From Symbiodinium natans (taxonomy: Eukaryota > Sar > Dinophyceae > Suessiales > Symbiodiniaceae), in contig CAJNDS010000502.1 in assembly GCA_905221605.1 (NCBI GenBank), positions 834,501 through 898,500 of the forward strand: a stretch of 64,000 bases of DNA, read 5' to 3'. The stretch's first letter is position 1. Each line of letters starts with the position of its first letter. A program made the translations under genes and the position numbers. Shown here one piece after another: positions 53,201 to 61,489 of the stretch. The notes under the pieces are model-generated. The model saw nothing but the letters and a program-made list of their open reading frames with translations, searched no databases and was not told the DNA's origin.

Positions 53201-56200
53201 CGCGGCGTACTACGTGAGTACTACAAAAAGTCGACTTTCCAGCCACGGAAGCTCCGGGCGTCCCCGGCGTACTATACGTCTGTGCTACAAAAGTCGACTT
53301 TCCAGCTACGGAAGCTCCGCGTGTGCGCGGCGTACTACGTTTGTACTACATTAAAAGTCGACTTTCCAGCCACGGAAGCTCCGGGCGTCCCCGGCGTACT
53401 ATACGTCTGTATACTACAAAAGTCGACTTTCCAGCTACGGAAGCTCCGCGTGGCGTACTACGTTTGTACTACAAAAGTCGACTTTCCAGCCACGGAAGCT
53501 CCGGGCGTCCCCTGCGTACTACGTTTGTACTACAAAACTCGATTTTCCAGCCACGGAAGTCCCCGGCGTACTACGTCTGTACTACACAAGTCGAAAAACA
53601 AACGCAAAAAACGCAAAAACACTACGGTTTTAGCACCGCGACCACGCGAAAACCCGCAGAGGGGTTACGTTTGCATGTCAAGAAACGCAAAAACACGAGG
53701 GTTTCGGCACCGCGCCAACGCCGAAAGCCGCAGAGGGGTTACGTTTGTATGTCAAAAAACGCAAAAACACCACGGTTTTGGCACCGTGCCAACGCCGAAA
53801 CCCGCAGAGGGTTGTCTGCGGCCACGAAAAAAAGTACCAAAAACGACGGTTTTAGCACCGCGACCCGGCGATCACCCGCAGAGGGTTGTCCGCGGCCACA
53901 AAGAAACGTAAAAAAACGACGGTTTTGGCACCGCGACCACGCCGAAACCCGCAGAGGGTTGTCCGCGCAAATCAAGAAACGTAAAAAAACGACGGTTTTA
54001 GCACCGCGACCACGCCGAAACCCGCAGAGGGTTGCAATCCCGATTGGCGATGTCAACCCAGCCCGCCGCCTTAGAAAGAGTAATTTTAATTTAGAAATCT
54101 AGGACTGGGTACGAAGGTCTAGTAAATTCTACGTAAATCTAGAAATTTGTATTCACTGATTACTAAACTCTATGCAATTCACTCTATGCAATTCACTCTA
54201 TGCACTTCACTCTATGCACTTCACTCTATGCACTTCACTCTATGCACTTCACTCTATGCACTTCACTCTATGCACTTCACTCTATGCACTTCACTCTATG
54301 CACTTCACTCTATGCACTTCACTCTATGCACTTCACTCTATGCGCTTCACTCTGTGCACTTCACTCTGTGCACTTGCCTCTATGCACTTCACTCTATGCA
54401 CTTTGCTCTATGCGCTTCACTCTATGCACTTCGCTCTATGCACTTCACTCTATGCACTTCGCTCTATGCACTTCACTCTATGCACTTCACTCTATGCACT
54501 TCACTCTATGCACTTCACTCTATGCACTCGCTCTATGCACTTCACTCTATGCACTTCACTCTATGCACTTCAGTCTATGTTGTTGTGTCAGGGGGCTCCG
54601 CACGGAAGAACCCTTCGCGATGCTTTCGGGAAAAGCAACAAAAAGAGACAGCCCTAAACCCTAAACCCTAAACCCCCAAACCCCTAAACCCTAAACCCCA
54701 AACCCCAAACCCCAAACCCCAAACCCCAAACCCCAAACCCCAAACCCTAAACCCTAAACCCTAATCCCTAAACCCTAAACCCTAACCCCGAAACCCTAAC
54801 CCCTAACCCCTAAACCCTAAACCCTAAACCCTAAACCCTAAACCCTAAACCCTAAACCCTAAACCCTAAACCCTAAACCCTAAACCCTAAACCCTAAACC
54901 CTACCTACAGGAGCCCCTGGAGCTGCAGGTGGACCACGTCCTGGGCTCCCTGGCGCGCCAGGAGGAGGCCTTCCACGCCGTGCGGAGCCGCGGTTGTTAG
55001 CACAGCAGGACTTTAGGGCCATTATAGGGGTTTAGGGTTTAGGGTTTAGGGTTTAGGGCTATTAGGGTTTAGGGTTTAGGGTTTAGGCTTAGGGCGATTA
55101 GGGGGTTTGGGGGTTTAGGGTTTAGGGTTTAGGGCTATTAGGGGTTTTAGGGTTTATGGGTTGGTTTGTTTCAGGGCTTCAGGGGGCTCCTAGGGCCATT
55201 GGGGCTATTAGGGGTTTAGCTCTATTAGGGTTGAGGGGTATTTGAGGTTTAGGGTTTGGGCTTAGGGTTTAGGGCTCAAGGATGTTGAGTTTCTTATGGA
55301 CAGGGCTTTTGTGTCACGGCTTCTTGGGGGGTTTTGGGGCTGGAGGAAGCCCGCACAAGGCCCAGGGCGTAAGATCTATACTAGACCCAGGGAAGGCCCG
55401 TATTCCCTGTTTTAAGAGTTTAGGTTCTCTTATAAAGCCCCTTTTACTCCCAAAAAGTTACCCTTTTTATTCCTCGGTTACTCTTGGGTCTATTTTAGGC
55501 TTCAGAACCCTAAGCCCCCAGCCCTGAACGGTTAAGGTTGGTAATCAATCTGCAGGTGCCAGAGAGAGACTGATTACGTAGGATTTGCCTTAGGGTGTTC
55601 GGAGCCTTGAACCCTCCACCCTCAGAGCCTAAACCCTAAACCCTAAGCCCTAAACCCTAAGCCCAAATCCCTAAACCCTAAGCCCTAAACCCTAAACCTT
55701 CAAGGAGCATCGTGGCGCGCGTCCAGGAGGGTGCCAACGGCACAATCCTGGCCTATGGGCAGACGGGGAGTGGTAAAACGTATACCATGACAGGCCTGAG
55801 GGGGCTTTGTGGCTTGAGGCTTTATGCTTCTAGGTTTAGGGTTTAGGGTTTTTGGTTTAGGGTTTAGGGTTTAGGCTTTTGGGTTTAGGCTTTTAGGGAC
55901 CAGGCGTTTGTAGATGGTTTTGTGTTCTTTTGGGGTTGAGGCTTTTGACTGTTTGGGGGGGAGGAGAGAGGTTGATGGACAGAGTTTCACATGTGTATAT
56001 ATATATATATTTACTTACACTTCTTCTATTTACTTGTGTATCTGTTATATTTATACTTATAACGATATTGGTATGACATGATAAGACAGGCGTTGACACA
56101 TCAGAAGTGTAGAGGAAATCAAACCTTACGCCCTAAACCCCAAACCCTGTAAAAGCCTTGGCCCTGTAAACCCTCGAATATTCCTAAAGCCCTATAAACC

Positions 56201-59200
56201 CTCAAATATTCCTAGAACCCGAGGCCTGTAACACCCCAAGCCAGTGCAAAGCCCTAGAAAGGCCTCTCAATCCCAACCCGAAGCCCTAAAGCCTAAAGCC
56301 TAGACCCTAAAGCCTAAAAACCAAACCCCAAACCCCAAACCCCTAAACCCTAAACCCTAAACCTCAAAACCCCAAACCCCAAACCGTAAACCCAAAACCC
56401 CAAACCCCAAACCCTACACCCTAAACCCTAAACCCTAAACCCTAAACCCTAAACCCTAAACCCTAAACCCTAAACCCTAAACCCTAAACCCTAAACCCTA
56501 AACCCTAAACCCTAAACCCTAAACCCTAAACCCTAAACCCTAACCCTAAACCCAAACCGACAGGGGAGGCCGCCACCTCAAGCACCTCCACGCGGGGTCT
56601 CATCCCCAGATCCTTGGTAGCTGAGTACCCTTTTGCCCCTTTTTTTTTGCCTTCTGGGTTTAGGGCTTAGGGCTTCAGGGTTTAGGGCTTTCTGGGTTCC
56701 CTCTTCATAAAAGGGTGAAGCCTAAATCCTAAAGCCCCAACCCCCCTCGAAAGCCCCCCCCCCCCCCCCCCCCCCCCGCCCCCCCAAACAAAAATGAAGC
56801 AAAAAGTGCACTGAAAATTGTGCTTTCCTTTTTGAGCATTTCCACGACAAGAATGCTAAATGAAACATGGAGCCCTCTGTAATCCCCTAGTGCTCCCAAC
56901 TAATCCCGAAACCTTAGACCCGAAACCCCATATCAAGCCCCAACCCCTAAGCCTCCGAACACCAAAAAACACCTTAAACGCCAAAGCGCCCTGATGCCCC
57001 CAAACCCTAAACCTTAAACCCTAAACCCGAAACCTTAAGCCCCAGAACGCCCTTAAACAAGGATCGCTGGAGCAGATCTTCCGGGGTCTGGACTCAGATC
57101 CCAGGCTTCAGGACGCCACGGTGCAGGCCCAGGGGTTCTAAAAATTAAGGTAACCCAGAATATACCCGAGAATAGTGATCCTTATTATAGGAACCCCCTT
57201 TAATTTAGTCTAGTAGTAGAGGCAAAAAGCTGAAATACAGGACATTCAACTAAACGAAGGCAAACAGCAACGAGCATAGCGAGAAAATAAACCGACCTCA
57301 CCTGCTGAAGAAATTTCATGTCCAAGCATATCCCCGCTCTTTGACCGTCTACGCTTTCCAACTTCCGACTGGCTTTTCTTCTGAACCCTAAACCCTAAAC
57401 CCTACACCCTAAACCCCAAACCCTAAACCCTAAACCCTAAAGGTGTCGTTCCTTGAGATTTACGCGGAGCGAGTGTTCGACTTGCTCACCGGCCCTCGGC
57501 CAAAGAACGTCGAGGACGCCTTCTCAGTGCGCGCCAACGCGAATGGAAACGCGGCAAGGCCAGGTTTAGGGGTTAGGGCGTTTTAGGGTTTAGGGTTTAG
57601 GGTTGAGGGTTTAGGGTTTAGGGTTTTGGGTTTAGGGTTTAGGGTTGCCGGTTTCGGGTTTCGGGTTAGGGGTTCGGATGTAGGGGTTTGAAACTGGAAT
57701 GGGTAGCTGGGTTTATTTTCTCGACAATGGGGGTACCCTTCTTCTATCTGGGGTATGAACTGGGTACCCCCATTTTGGGAAGTACCCGTCTGGGGGAATT
57801 TGCTTTCATCCTCTAAGTATGTAGGACTACGTGGGGATTGGTCAGGTTTGACAATCCTTTCCAGAAGCCATCAAGCTCCCAAAGGTTGCTCCCACAAGGT
57901 TTAGGGCTTAGGGTTTAGCGTTTAGGGTGTAAGGTTTAGGGTTCAGGGTTTGTGAAGCCCGAAGCTCTGCAAATGATGTGCACCAAAAACAACTTGCCGG
58001 TTTCATGAGGTCGGAAAAAACGCATTCGCCCTCAAAAGTGCGTAATTGCTGGTAGAACTTAATTAGGCTGTAGGAGGCTCAGGCACTCGAACCTGCCGAC
58101 TGCTTTGTCCAACACGTTCCCACCCCCCCCCCCCCCCCGCCCAAAGCCTCCATAAAGCCATCGTCCTTCGTCGAAGCGTCTATGAGGCGCCCCTTGGGCG
58201 GAGGACTGGAGATTCTGGAAGGGCGTGGGGGCGCGGTCCTCGTTCCCGGGCTGACGGTTGTGGCCCGGCTGCGTTGGGAGAGGCACTTCACAGCAACGCC
58301 GAGGCAAATCGGATAAATCGCTTAAACCCTTAAGCCCTTAAACCCTGAGACGCTTAAATCCTCAAACCCTAAAAATCCGTAGACCCTGAAATCCTTGAAT
58401 CCTTGAACCATAAACCCTGAAACCCGAATTACCCCAAACGAGCTACTGCTTCAGGGTTCTGAAGCTCAAAGCTTGCACTGACACCGGCTCCTTCAACAGG
58501 CGTAAGCTTCACACTGGACACTTTGCTACAATTGGCTTAAGAATCCCCGAAACAATAAGAACAATAATCCCTTATTGTCCGTATGCGGAAGAATATTTCT
58601 ATTTTCTTGAGGGTTCTTAAGCAATTCGTAGTTTGTGAGCAAGCAAGAATGGACGCCCAAAAAAGGCGATGCTGGGAAAACTTTTGTAACAGCAACAGCC
58701 TCGCATGGATTTTTTGGGGCTTAGGGCTCAAGCTTGGTCAAAGCAGGGCTTGGAAGGGGGGGGGGGGTCACCTGAATGATGGGCCCTACTTGGATCTCTA
58801 CTTTTGCAGTACATTGGAGCACCAAGAGGCGCCCACCATTTTTTCGATCACCCCCACCCCCCCCCCCCCTCCCAGCTCTTGCTGCCGTCGTTGGATGCTG
58901 TCGCAGTTGTGGTCATAAGCATCAAAAACCCCGGTAAAACAACCCCAACGTCTCAAGAAGAAGCTCCCTAAACCCTCAACCCTCCGGTGGTACCCTTGGG
59001 CACTCTTTGTAAAGATCCTTTAAGGCTTTTATAGATAAAACACCGAGGTGAAAGTGAGCAACCTCGAGCAGGCCATGGAGGTCTTGAGGAGCGCCCCTGG
59101 GTGTTGCGGTGATGCTGCTTAGGGGTTTAGGAGTTTAGGGGTTTAGGGGTTTAGGGGTTTAGGGTCTTGGGGTCTTGGGACTTCCACGTCCGAGGGAGGG

Positions 59201-61488
59201 CAGACGGAAATCGGGAAGTAGGGTGGAGGACTTATGCAGGGTGTGCTGCACATAGAAGCTTCTGCCTTCGCTGCGATGCTCGTGCTGAACCTTATGTAGG
59301 CTTAACGTGCGTTCTGCATATCTTCTATGCAGCCGAAAACCTTGAATAAAATAAATGGACTACACCCTTACCAGCCCTAAACTCTGACGATTCATGGCCC
59401 ACGTTTCGGAGCTGTTGTGTGTGTGTGACTTGCTGGGAACGCGGCTCTCATTCCCTGGAGTGCGGTGTTGGTAAAGGTGTTTAGGGTTTAGGGTTCAAAG
59501 GGTTTACAGTTCAGTGTTCAGGGTTTAGGGTTCAGCGTTTGGGGTGCTCGGACACTACAGGACCCACGGTCGTACAGGATGTCCTCAGTATCAGCTCCAG
59601 CATCACGAAGGGTTGTTGGCTGTTTGGGCTTCCTTTTGCCAGCTTCGAATCTATTCCCTTCGACCCTGAGCCCTGAATCGTCGTCTTCCAGCTCTGCATC
59701 TTTAGGATTTCTCATCCTTTAACAGCAGTTCCAAGAGCCCTCAAACCCTGAAGCCTAAGCCCAAAACCCAAAGTCTTCCAAGCCCTAACCCTAAGACTTA
59801 AACCCTGTAAGCCTACTAAATGCCCTGAACGCCCTAAACCCCTAAACCCCGAATTCCCCTGACCCCTAAACCTGCACTCAAAAAAGGGTGCCCTTGTTGT
59901 AAAATGAGGGTTTTCGATATTAGGGGCACCTTATTGGGGTCCAAATCATAAGGAAATCCTACTATTTAGGGGGTTTAGCTTAGGGGTCCCTTATTTTGTA
60001 AACCCCCATGTGGGGATTTCCGAAAATCGGGGCACCCATTATATACCCCAAATGCTATATATTCCTTTTGAAGGAACCCCAAAAGGGTACCCCTATACTC
60101 GGAAACCCCCATATGAAGCAGGGTTTATATTACTGTTATTGGTGAGTGTATATAATAAGGTTCCTTTTGATATTGGTGAGTGTATGTGTTGGGTGTCTTT
60201 TTTGCGGGATACCCTGAACCCTGAAATAGCCCTAAACCCTAAACCCCAAACCCCAAACCCTAAACCCTAAACCCTACTTCATAGGGCTACTAGGCTACCA
60301 TGCAGGGGGCCCCTTGGCGCCAGGATCGGCACGCTGAGCCGCACATCTGGGGACAACGGCTTCAACGCCTCGTCCTCCAGGTCACACGCCATCTTCCAGG
60401 CCTGTTGGTGTTTAGGGTTTAGGGTTTGGGGTTTAGGGTTTAGGGTTTGGGGTTTATGGTTGTAGGGTTTAGGCCTCGAACCCTAACAAAAAGGTTGGGG
60501 TTAGAGAGGACTGTTGCGCAATTCCCTGTGCGAGTTCCAAGGATCAAGGATGGTCAGTATCTTTGGTCTTTACATGTCTTGGGAGTTGACGGGTGGGAGT
60601 CCTCTCGGGGTCGGACTAGATACTCATAGTTTTCCCTTCAGGTCCCTATGTCTATAACACCCCAAAACCTTATTCTAATGACTCAGGCCGCTATATTAGG
60701 TAAGGTTTGGGGTTTTGCTGCTGAGAAGGGCGGTTTCGTGTTTGGATTCCTTAAAACAGCAAATCCTTCAAGAGTGCCAGGATATGCTTTTTAGGTTTCC
60801 TGAAGCTCATCCTTGTCCCTGAGGTCATGTTGGAGCAGAAGACCGGTAGAAGAGCTGCTGATCGACGAGTCTCAAAGCTGAACCTCGTGGATTTGGCAGG
60901 CCATACTTTGTCCAGGGTCCGGGGCGCTTTGCAGAACTGGGCCTTAAAACAGGTCGGGTAATCGATTATTCCCCACCTTCGGTGTGGGGTTGTTAGATTT
61001 TAAACTCAACTCTTCTCCTCGCCCGGAACTCTTCTCTTTGCCCGGTCTACTCCTAGAGATCCCCTGTGCCCAACCCCAGAGACTCCCTGGAGTGGCCAAC
61101 CCAGAGACTCCTGGAGTGCCCAACCCCAGAGTCTCCCTGGAGTGCCCAACCCCAATTGTAAGCAAAAACTAAGAAAGCGTATTTGAATCAATGTGTCTGT
61201 GTTTGAACATCTGATTTGCGCTCTTTCCTTTTTCAGGAGGAGCAAGGTGGGGATGTTCGAAGTAAAGTAAATTGGTCCTAGTTCATTTTTCGTTGGTTGG
61301 CGGTTTTCTTTCCTATTGGGTGGGTAGAAGGGGTGCGGGGGGGGGGGGGGGGGTTCTGCTCATAGCTAAGTCTTCAAGTAGCTACTGCAGCCGGAGGTTG
61401 GGCAGGGTCAAGGCTTTCGAGTCGGTTCAGGGTCTATCGGGCTTAGGGACGAGGACCCAGACCCTCGCGCACTTGCGAGATGAACGAG
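47157..61488 (+). CDS. Kinesin motor protein, N-terminal motor domain in at least 13 exons
   Basis: A microtubule motor ATPase. Exons read in order give VVVRVRPS (first motor strand), VDHVLG with RQEEAF, the P-loop [61 protein letters not shown], switch [12 protein letters not shown], switch [12 protein letters not shown], and GLSGLGT. These are the canonical kinesin landmarks in correct order, covering most of a roughly 340-residue motor. The motor is N-terminal: the ATG at 47157 leaves 12 residues before VVVRV. Ten of the twelve introns use GA or GC donors, or have a single resolvable solution that keeps phase; one junction (after LVDLAG) does not resolve by one base. The final motor segment (VPYRxSKLT) and the tail were not found and may lie beyond the window. 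Introns contain TTTAGGG/CCCTAAA tracts, and intron 2 holds a nested antisense locus. Subfamily not assigned. Confidence 0.92.
47428..47487 (+). CDS. Kinesin exon 2
   Basis: Twenty codons [20 protein letters not shown] between acceptor ACAGAG and GA donor (CAG|GACTTC). Fits the variable strand-1 extension of the motor. Confidence 0.75.
47864..47995. repeat. Direct repeat of about 130 bp, left copy
   Basis: GGCCCGAAAGCATCGATTTG through ACATGGTTGCATAGTCACTT recurs with a few substitutions at 52094-52223, in the same orientation, 4.2 kb away. A fragment (GAAAAGCATCGATTT) also occurs at 62804. Confidence 0.8.
48012..48500 (-). CDS. Open segment, partly protein-like, antisense to the kinesin
   Basis: A minus frame of 162 codons contains [20 protein letters not shown] and [20 protein letters not shown], which look like coding sequence; the 3' end is Cys/Phe-rich and doubtful. 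It contains the R-M-D-A-V-x motif also found at 49125-49397 and in the 49488-50225 frame. A plus frame of 213 codons overlaps but looks less protein-like. Confidence 0.4.
   Translation of the reverse strand: MFRLPASSGALLRKLHCIVDLRKCGDAARGAGRVLTSQRRQGPKARLQNRMDAVRAMFSMDTATHARVKMQLGPPGTIGTFVDRLASKAVLCAQVFHGDQHARPLLRLHLFCLFLCLCGFCFFPCTGAGACRDRPLELGVVFNADEKSTELTTSAWHSTPHT
48481..48648. repeat. Palindrome, arms of about 80 bp
   Basis: GAAGCTGGCAATCGAAACAA at the left is matched by the complement of TTGTTTCGCTTGCCAGCTTC at the right; the centre is CATGGGAAAGCTTCCCAT. An 8-base insertion in the right arm is the main difference. Confidence 0.85.
48640..49050 (-). pseudogene. Decayed second copy of the phosphatase-like gene, 5' part
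   Basis: Minus-strand fragments in two frames match the intact locus: [17 protein letters not shown] against [17 protein letters not shown], and [19 protein letters not shown] against [19 protein letters not shown]. The segments are separated by frame changes, and the catalytic part is absent. Confidence 0.7.
49006..49220. repeat. Palindrome, arms of about 100 bp
   Basis: CCTAGCTTGTTCCCCAGCTT at the left is repeated inverted as AAGCTGGGGAACAAGCTAGG at the right. TACGGCTACCGAGCTAGCTC and TTGCGTCATCTTGGTCCAG are mirrored closer to the centre. Confidence 0.85.
49125..49397 (-). pseudogene. Decayed copy of the downstream ORF
   Basis: Starts [20 protein letters not shown], matching [20 protein letters not shown] in the 49488-50225 frame for about 20 residues, then diverges and enters the palindrome. 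Confidence 0.5.
49488..50225 (-). CDS. ORF with possible ubiquitin-like C-terminus, antisense to the kinesin
   Basis: 245 codons, minus strand, starting 10 bp after the stop of the phosphatase-like frame. The N-terminal half is weak (it may be untranslated); from [20 protein letters not shown] onward it looks coding. The C-terminus has [15 protein letters not shown] ... [14 protein letters not shown], which resembles ubiquitin-like folds (T-V-x-x-L-K-x ... R-L-x-x-x-G-G-x-x-x-D-D). The resemblance is by eye only. It may be translated separately or be the tail of the upstream gene after splicing. Confidence 0.5.
   Translation of the reverse strand: MLTPLNAVLRKGLSRVPAQDIRSKAAWPPACASTCTHMRRHTFHRMLYTHACCLGPAQVPAETRQWTSVRSLSATLLLLDGALKRNRSMAPRRSIGPSDFQVVFCQGRMDAVLRNFRLQETDTSAAAEDGHVYSGVRYQLSDGSVFCKADTNAYSTYMPLVYMPTMRKVQVWISATWTAWRVVNTSSTVGDLKESLLSTLSSSCNFKVRVQDFRLLPAEGGKVGDDCRVYYAKSKKYSLEWLRKP
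50235..50870 (-). CDS. Dual-specificity protein phosphatase-like domain, antisense to the kinesin
   Basis: The minus-strand frame ends [10 protein letters not shown] and contains [20 protein letters not shown]: the H-C-x5-R-S/T active-site loop of cysteine-based phosphatases, with Cys as nucleophile and Arg as phosphate binder. Upstream [16 protein letters not shown] and [16 protein letters not shown] fit the region where dual-specificity phosphatases carry the general-acid Asp, and [14 protein letters not shown] fits the helix after the active site. Substrate unknown. The domain lacks telomere-like introns, unlike the surrounding kinesin. The N-terminal part is in another frame (see 50820-51250). 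Confidence 0.75.
   Translation of the reverse strand, partial: AAGPAESDMDIYTVWRASYNLGDISGWPLDAVVVRSAKPGERCLLGSVRSAADIFHVEVSTNTSVTVVVSVCRPAELRVRGAPQDWREHFSRSGVRHVQVELDDPRIKCNRDASWFFDSAERCAQAWTDMAQTLRTLREQCQQAGEEFNVLFHCFGGINRSPAALCAWLVLDGQCSADEAVDCILSARPALQPWKCRDYALLALHRLQNSR
50820..51250 (-). CDS. N-terminal part of the phosphatase-like gene
   Basis: The minus frame [20 protein letters not shown] ... [20 protein letters not shown] ... [20 protein letters not shown] is coding-like and is duplicated, decayed, at 48640-49050. It passes into the phosphatase frame with a one-base shift near 50825-50870. That may be a real frameshift, a sequencing error or a tiny intron. Confidence 0.6.
51640..52690. 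repeat. Minisatellite of about 42 bp (GCGAATTCGGGGACCATGG)
   Basis: About twenty imperfect units with core GATGGTTTTGGAAACAGCGA then ATTCGGGGACCATGG. A variant GAGGTTTTCGAGGCCCCGGA predominates after 52500. It is interrupted at 51975-52223 by two units of the 73-bp family and the right copy of the 130-bp direct repeat. Confidence 0.9.
52094..52223. repeat. Direct repeat of about 130 bp, right copy
   Basis: Partner of 47864-47995. Confidence 0.8.
52700..53140. repeat. Minisatellite, 42-bp unit (ATGCTATTTGCGGTGTTTTC)
   Basis: About ten units, each continuing AAGCGCCCAGATGTCCGTTACC. The period is a multiple of three, so all frames stay open and give 14-residue repeats such as [14 protein letters not shown]. 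Confidence 0.95.
53145..53600. repeat. Minisatellite of about 60 bp (GTCGACTTTCCAGCCACGGA)
   Basis: About seven units of CTACAAAAGTCGACTTTCC then AGCCACGGAAGCTCCGGGCG and CGGCGTACTATACGTCTGT, with small length differences. Confidence 0.95.
53620..54045. repeat. Minisatellite of about 73 bp (CCGAAACCCGCAGAGGGGTT)
   Basis: About six units of ACGGTTTTGGCACCGCGCCA then ACGCCGAAACCCGCAGAGGG. Two further units lie at about 51975-52095. Confidence 0.95.
54172..54572. repeat. 14-bp minisatellite (ACTCTATGCACTTC)
   Basis: About 28 units. As 14 is not a multiple of 3, all three plus frames are open with a shared repeating peptide; not taken as a gene. Confidence 0.97.
54653..54903. repeat. CCCTAAA/CCCCAAA array at the end of kinesin intron 2
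   Basis: Heptamers continue to within a few bases of the CTACAG acceptor of kinesin exon 3. Confidence 0.9.
54911..54984 (+). CDS. Kinesin exon 3 (VDHVLG)
   Basis: Acceptor CTACAG after a CCCTAAA array, frame [20 protein letters not shown] followed by FHAV; corresponds to F-D-x-V-F-G ... Q-E-x-V. GA donor (GCG|GAGCCG). Confidence 0.9.
55380..55493. repeat. MITE-like element, family GACCCAGAGTAGG, copy 5
   Basis: Starts CTAGACCCAGGGAAGGCCC and ends TTACTCTTGGGTCTA. Lies in kinesin intron 3. Confidence 0.65.
55705..55793 (+). CDS. Kinesin exon 4 (P-loop)
   Basis: Acceptor TTCAAG after CCCTAAA repeats. Reads [20 protein letters not shown] then GSGKTYTMT: the nucleotide-binding P-loop. GC donor (ACAG|GCCTGA). 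Confidence 0.97.
56290..56555. repeat. CCCTAAA array at the end of kinesin intron 4
   Basis: Long heptamer run terminating beside the CCGACAG acceptor of exon 5. Confidence 0.9.
56564..56608 (+). CDS. Kinesin exon 5 (GLIPR)
   Basis: 45 bp, acceptor CCGACAG after a CCCTAAA array, frame [17 protein letters not shown] donor (CCCA|GATCCT); the next exon begins GATCGC, restoring PRSLEQIF. Confidence 0.9.
57062..57126 (+). CDS. Kinesin exon 6 (SLEQIF)
   Basis: Acceptor AACAAG, frame [22 protein letters not shown] donor (GCAG|GCCCAG) joining in phase to VSFLEIY. Confidence 0.9.
57443..57553 (+). CDS. Kinesin exon 7 (SFLEIY)
   Basis: Acceptor CTAAAG ending a CCCTAAA tract, frame [20 protein letters not shown] ... 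GNA. The GC donor (GCG|GCAAGG) is chosen for phase. GTTTAGG follows within 10 bp. Confidence 0.88.
58158..58262 (+). CDS. Kinesin exon 8 (VPGLT)
   Basis: 35 codons from acceptor CATAAAG, ending ... [18 protein letters not shown] with GC donor (GTG|GCCCGG). VPGLT is the conserved motif preceding the next exon's VKV. The upstream poly-C run makes the acceptor less certain. Confidence 0.8.
59048..59100 (+). CDS. Kinesin exon 9 ([13 protein letters not shown])
   Basis: Acceptor ACCGAG, frame [19 protein letters not shown] donor (CCTGG|GTGTTG). Confidence 0.88.
60006..60115. repeat. MITE-like element, family CATGTGGG, copy 2
   Basis: CATGTGGGGATTTCCGA at the left, CTCGGAAACCCCCATATG at the right, with GGGTACCCC inside as in copy 1. 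Lies in kinesin intron 9. Confidence 0.65.
60324..60399 (+). CDS. Kinesin exon 10 (switch I)
   Basis: Acceptor CGCCAG, frame [20 protein letters not shown] followed by HAIFQ; N-x-x-S-S-R-S-H is the switch I signature. GC donor (CCAG|GCCTGT). Confidence 0.95.
60824..60900 (+). CDS. Kinesin exon 11 (switch II)
   Basis: Acceptor CCTGAG, frame [20 protein letters not shown] followed by LVDLAG, the switch II signature. The 3' boundary is uncertain by one base. Confidence 0.93.
61240..61261 (+). CDS. Kinesin exon 12 (SKVGMFE)
   Basis: Short exon after a pyrimidine tract and CAGGAG. The frame SKVGMFE would continue LVDLAG as kinesins do (S-E-x-V-x-x-x). Donor GAA|GTAAAG. The junction phase to exon 11 fails by one base with the sequence as given. 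Confidence 0.55.
61391..61488 (+). CDS. Kinesin exon 13 (SLSALG-like)
   Basis: A CTACTGCAG acceptor, frame [20 protein letters not shown] followed by [12 protein letters not shown], aligning with the I-N-x-S-L-x-A-L-G region. Possible GT donor (CGAG|GTGCCA). Confidence 0.65.
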
Positions 61489-61489
61489 G

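Noticed and set aside
54172-54572. CRISPR array
   Set aside because: The repeats are contiguous with no unique spacers, and the DNA is eukaryotic.
54147-54671. Three overlapping ORFs of 154-174 codons
   Set aside because: All derive from a 14-bp repeat read in three frames; equal openness of all frames is what a repeat without stops gives.
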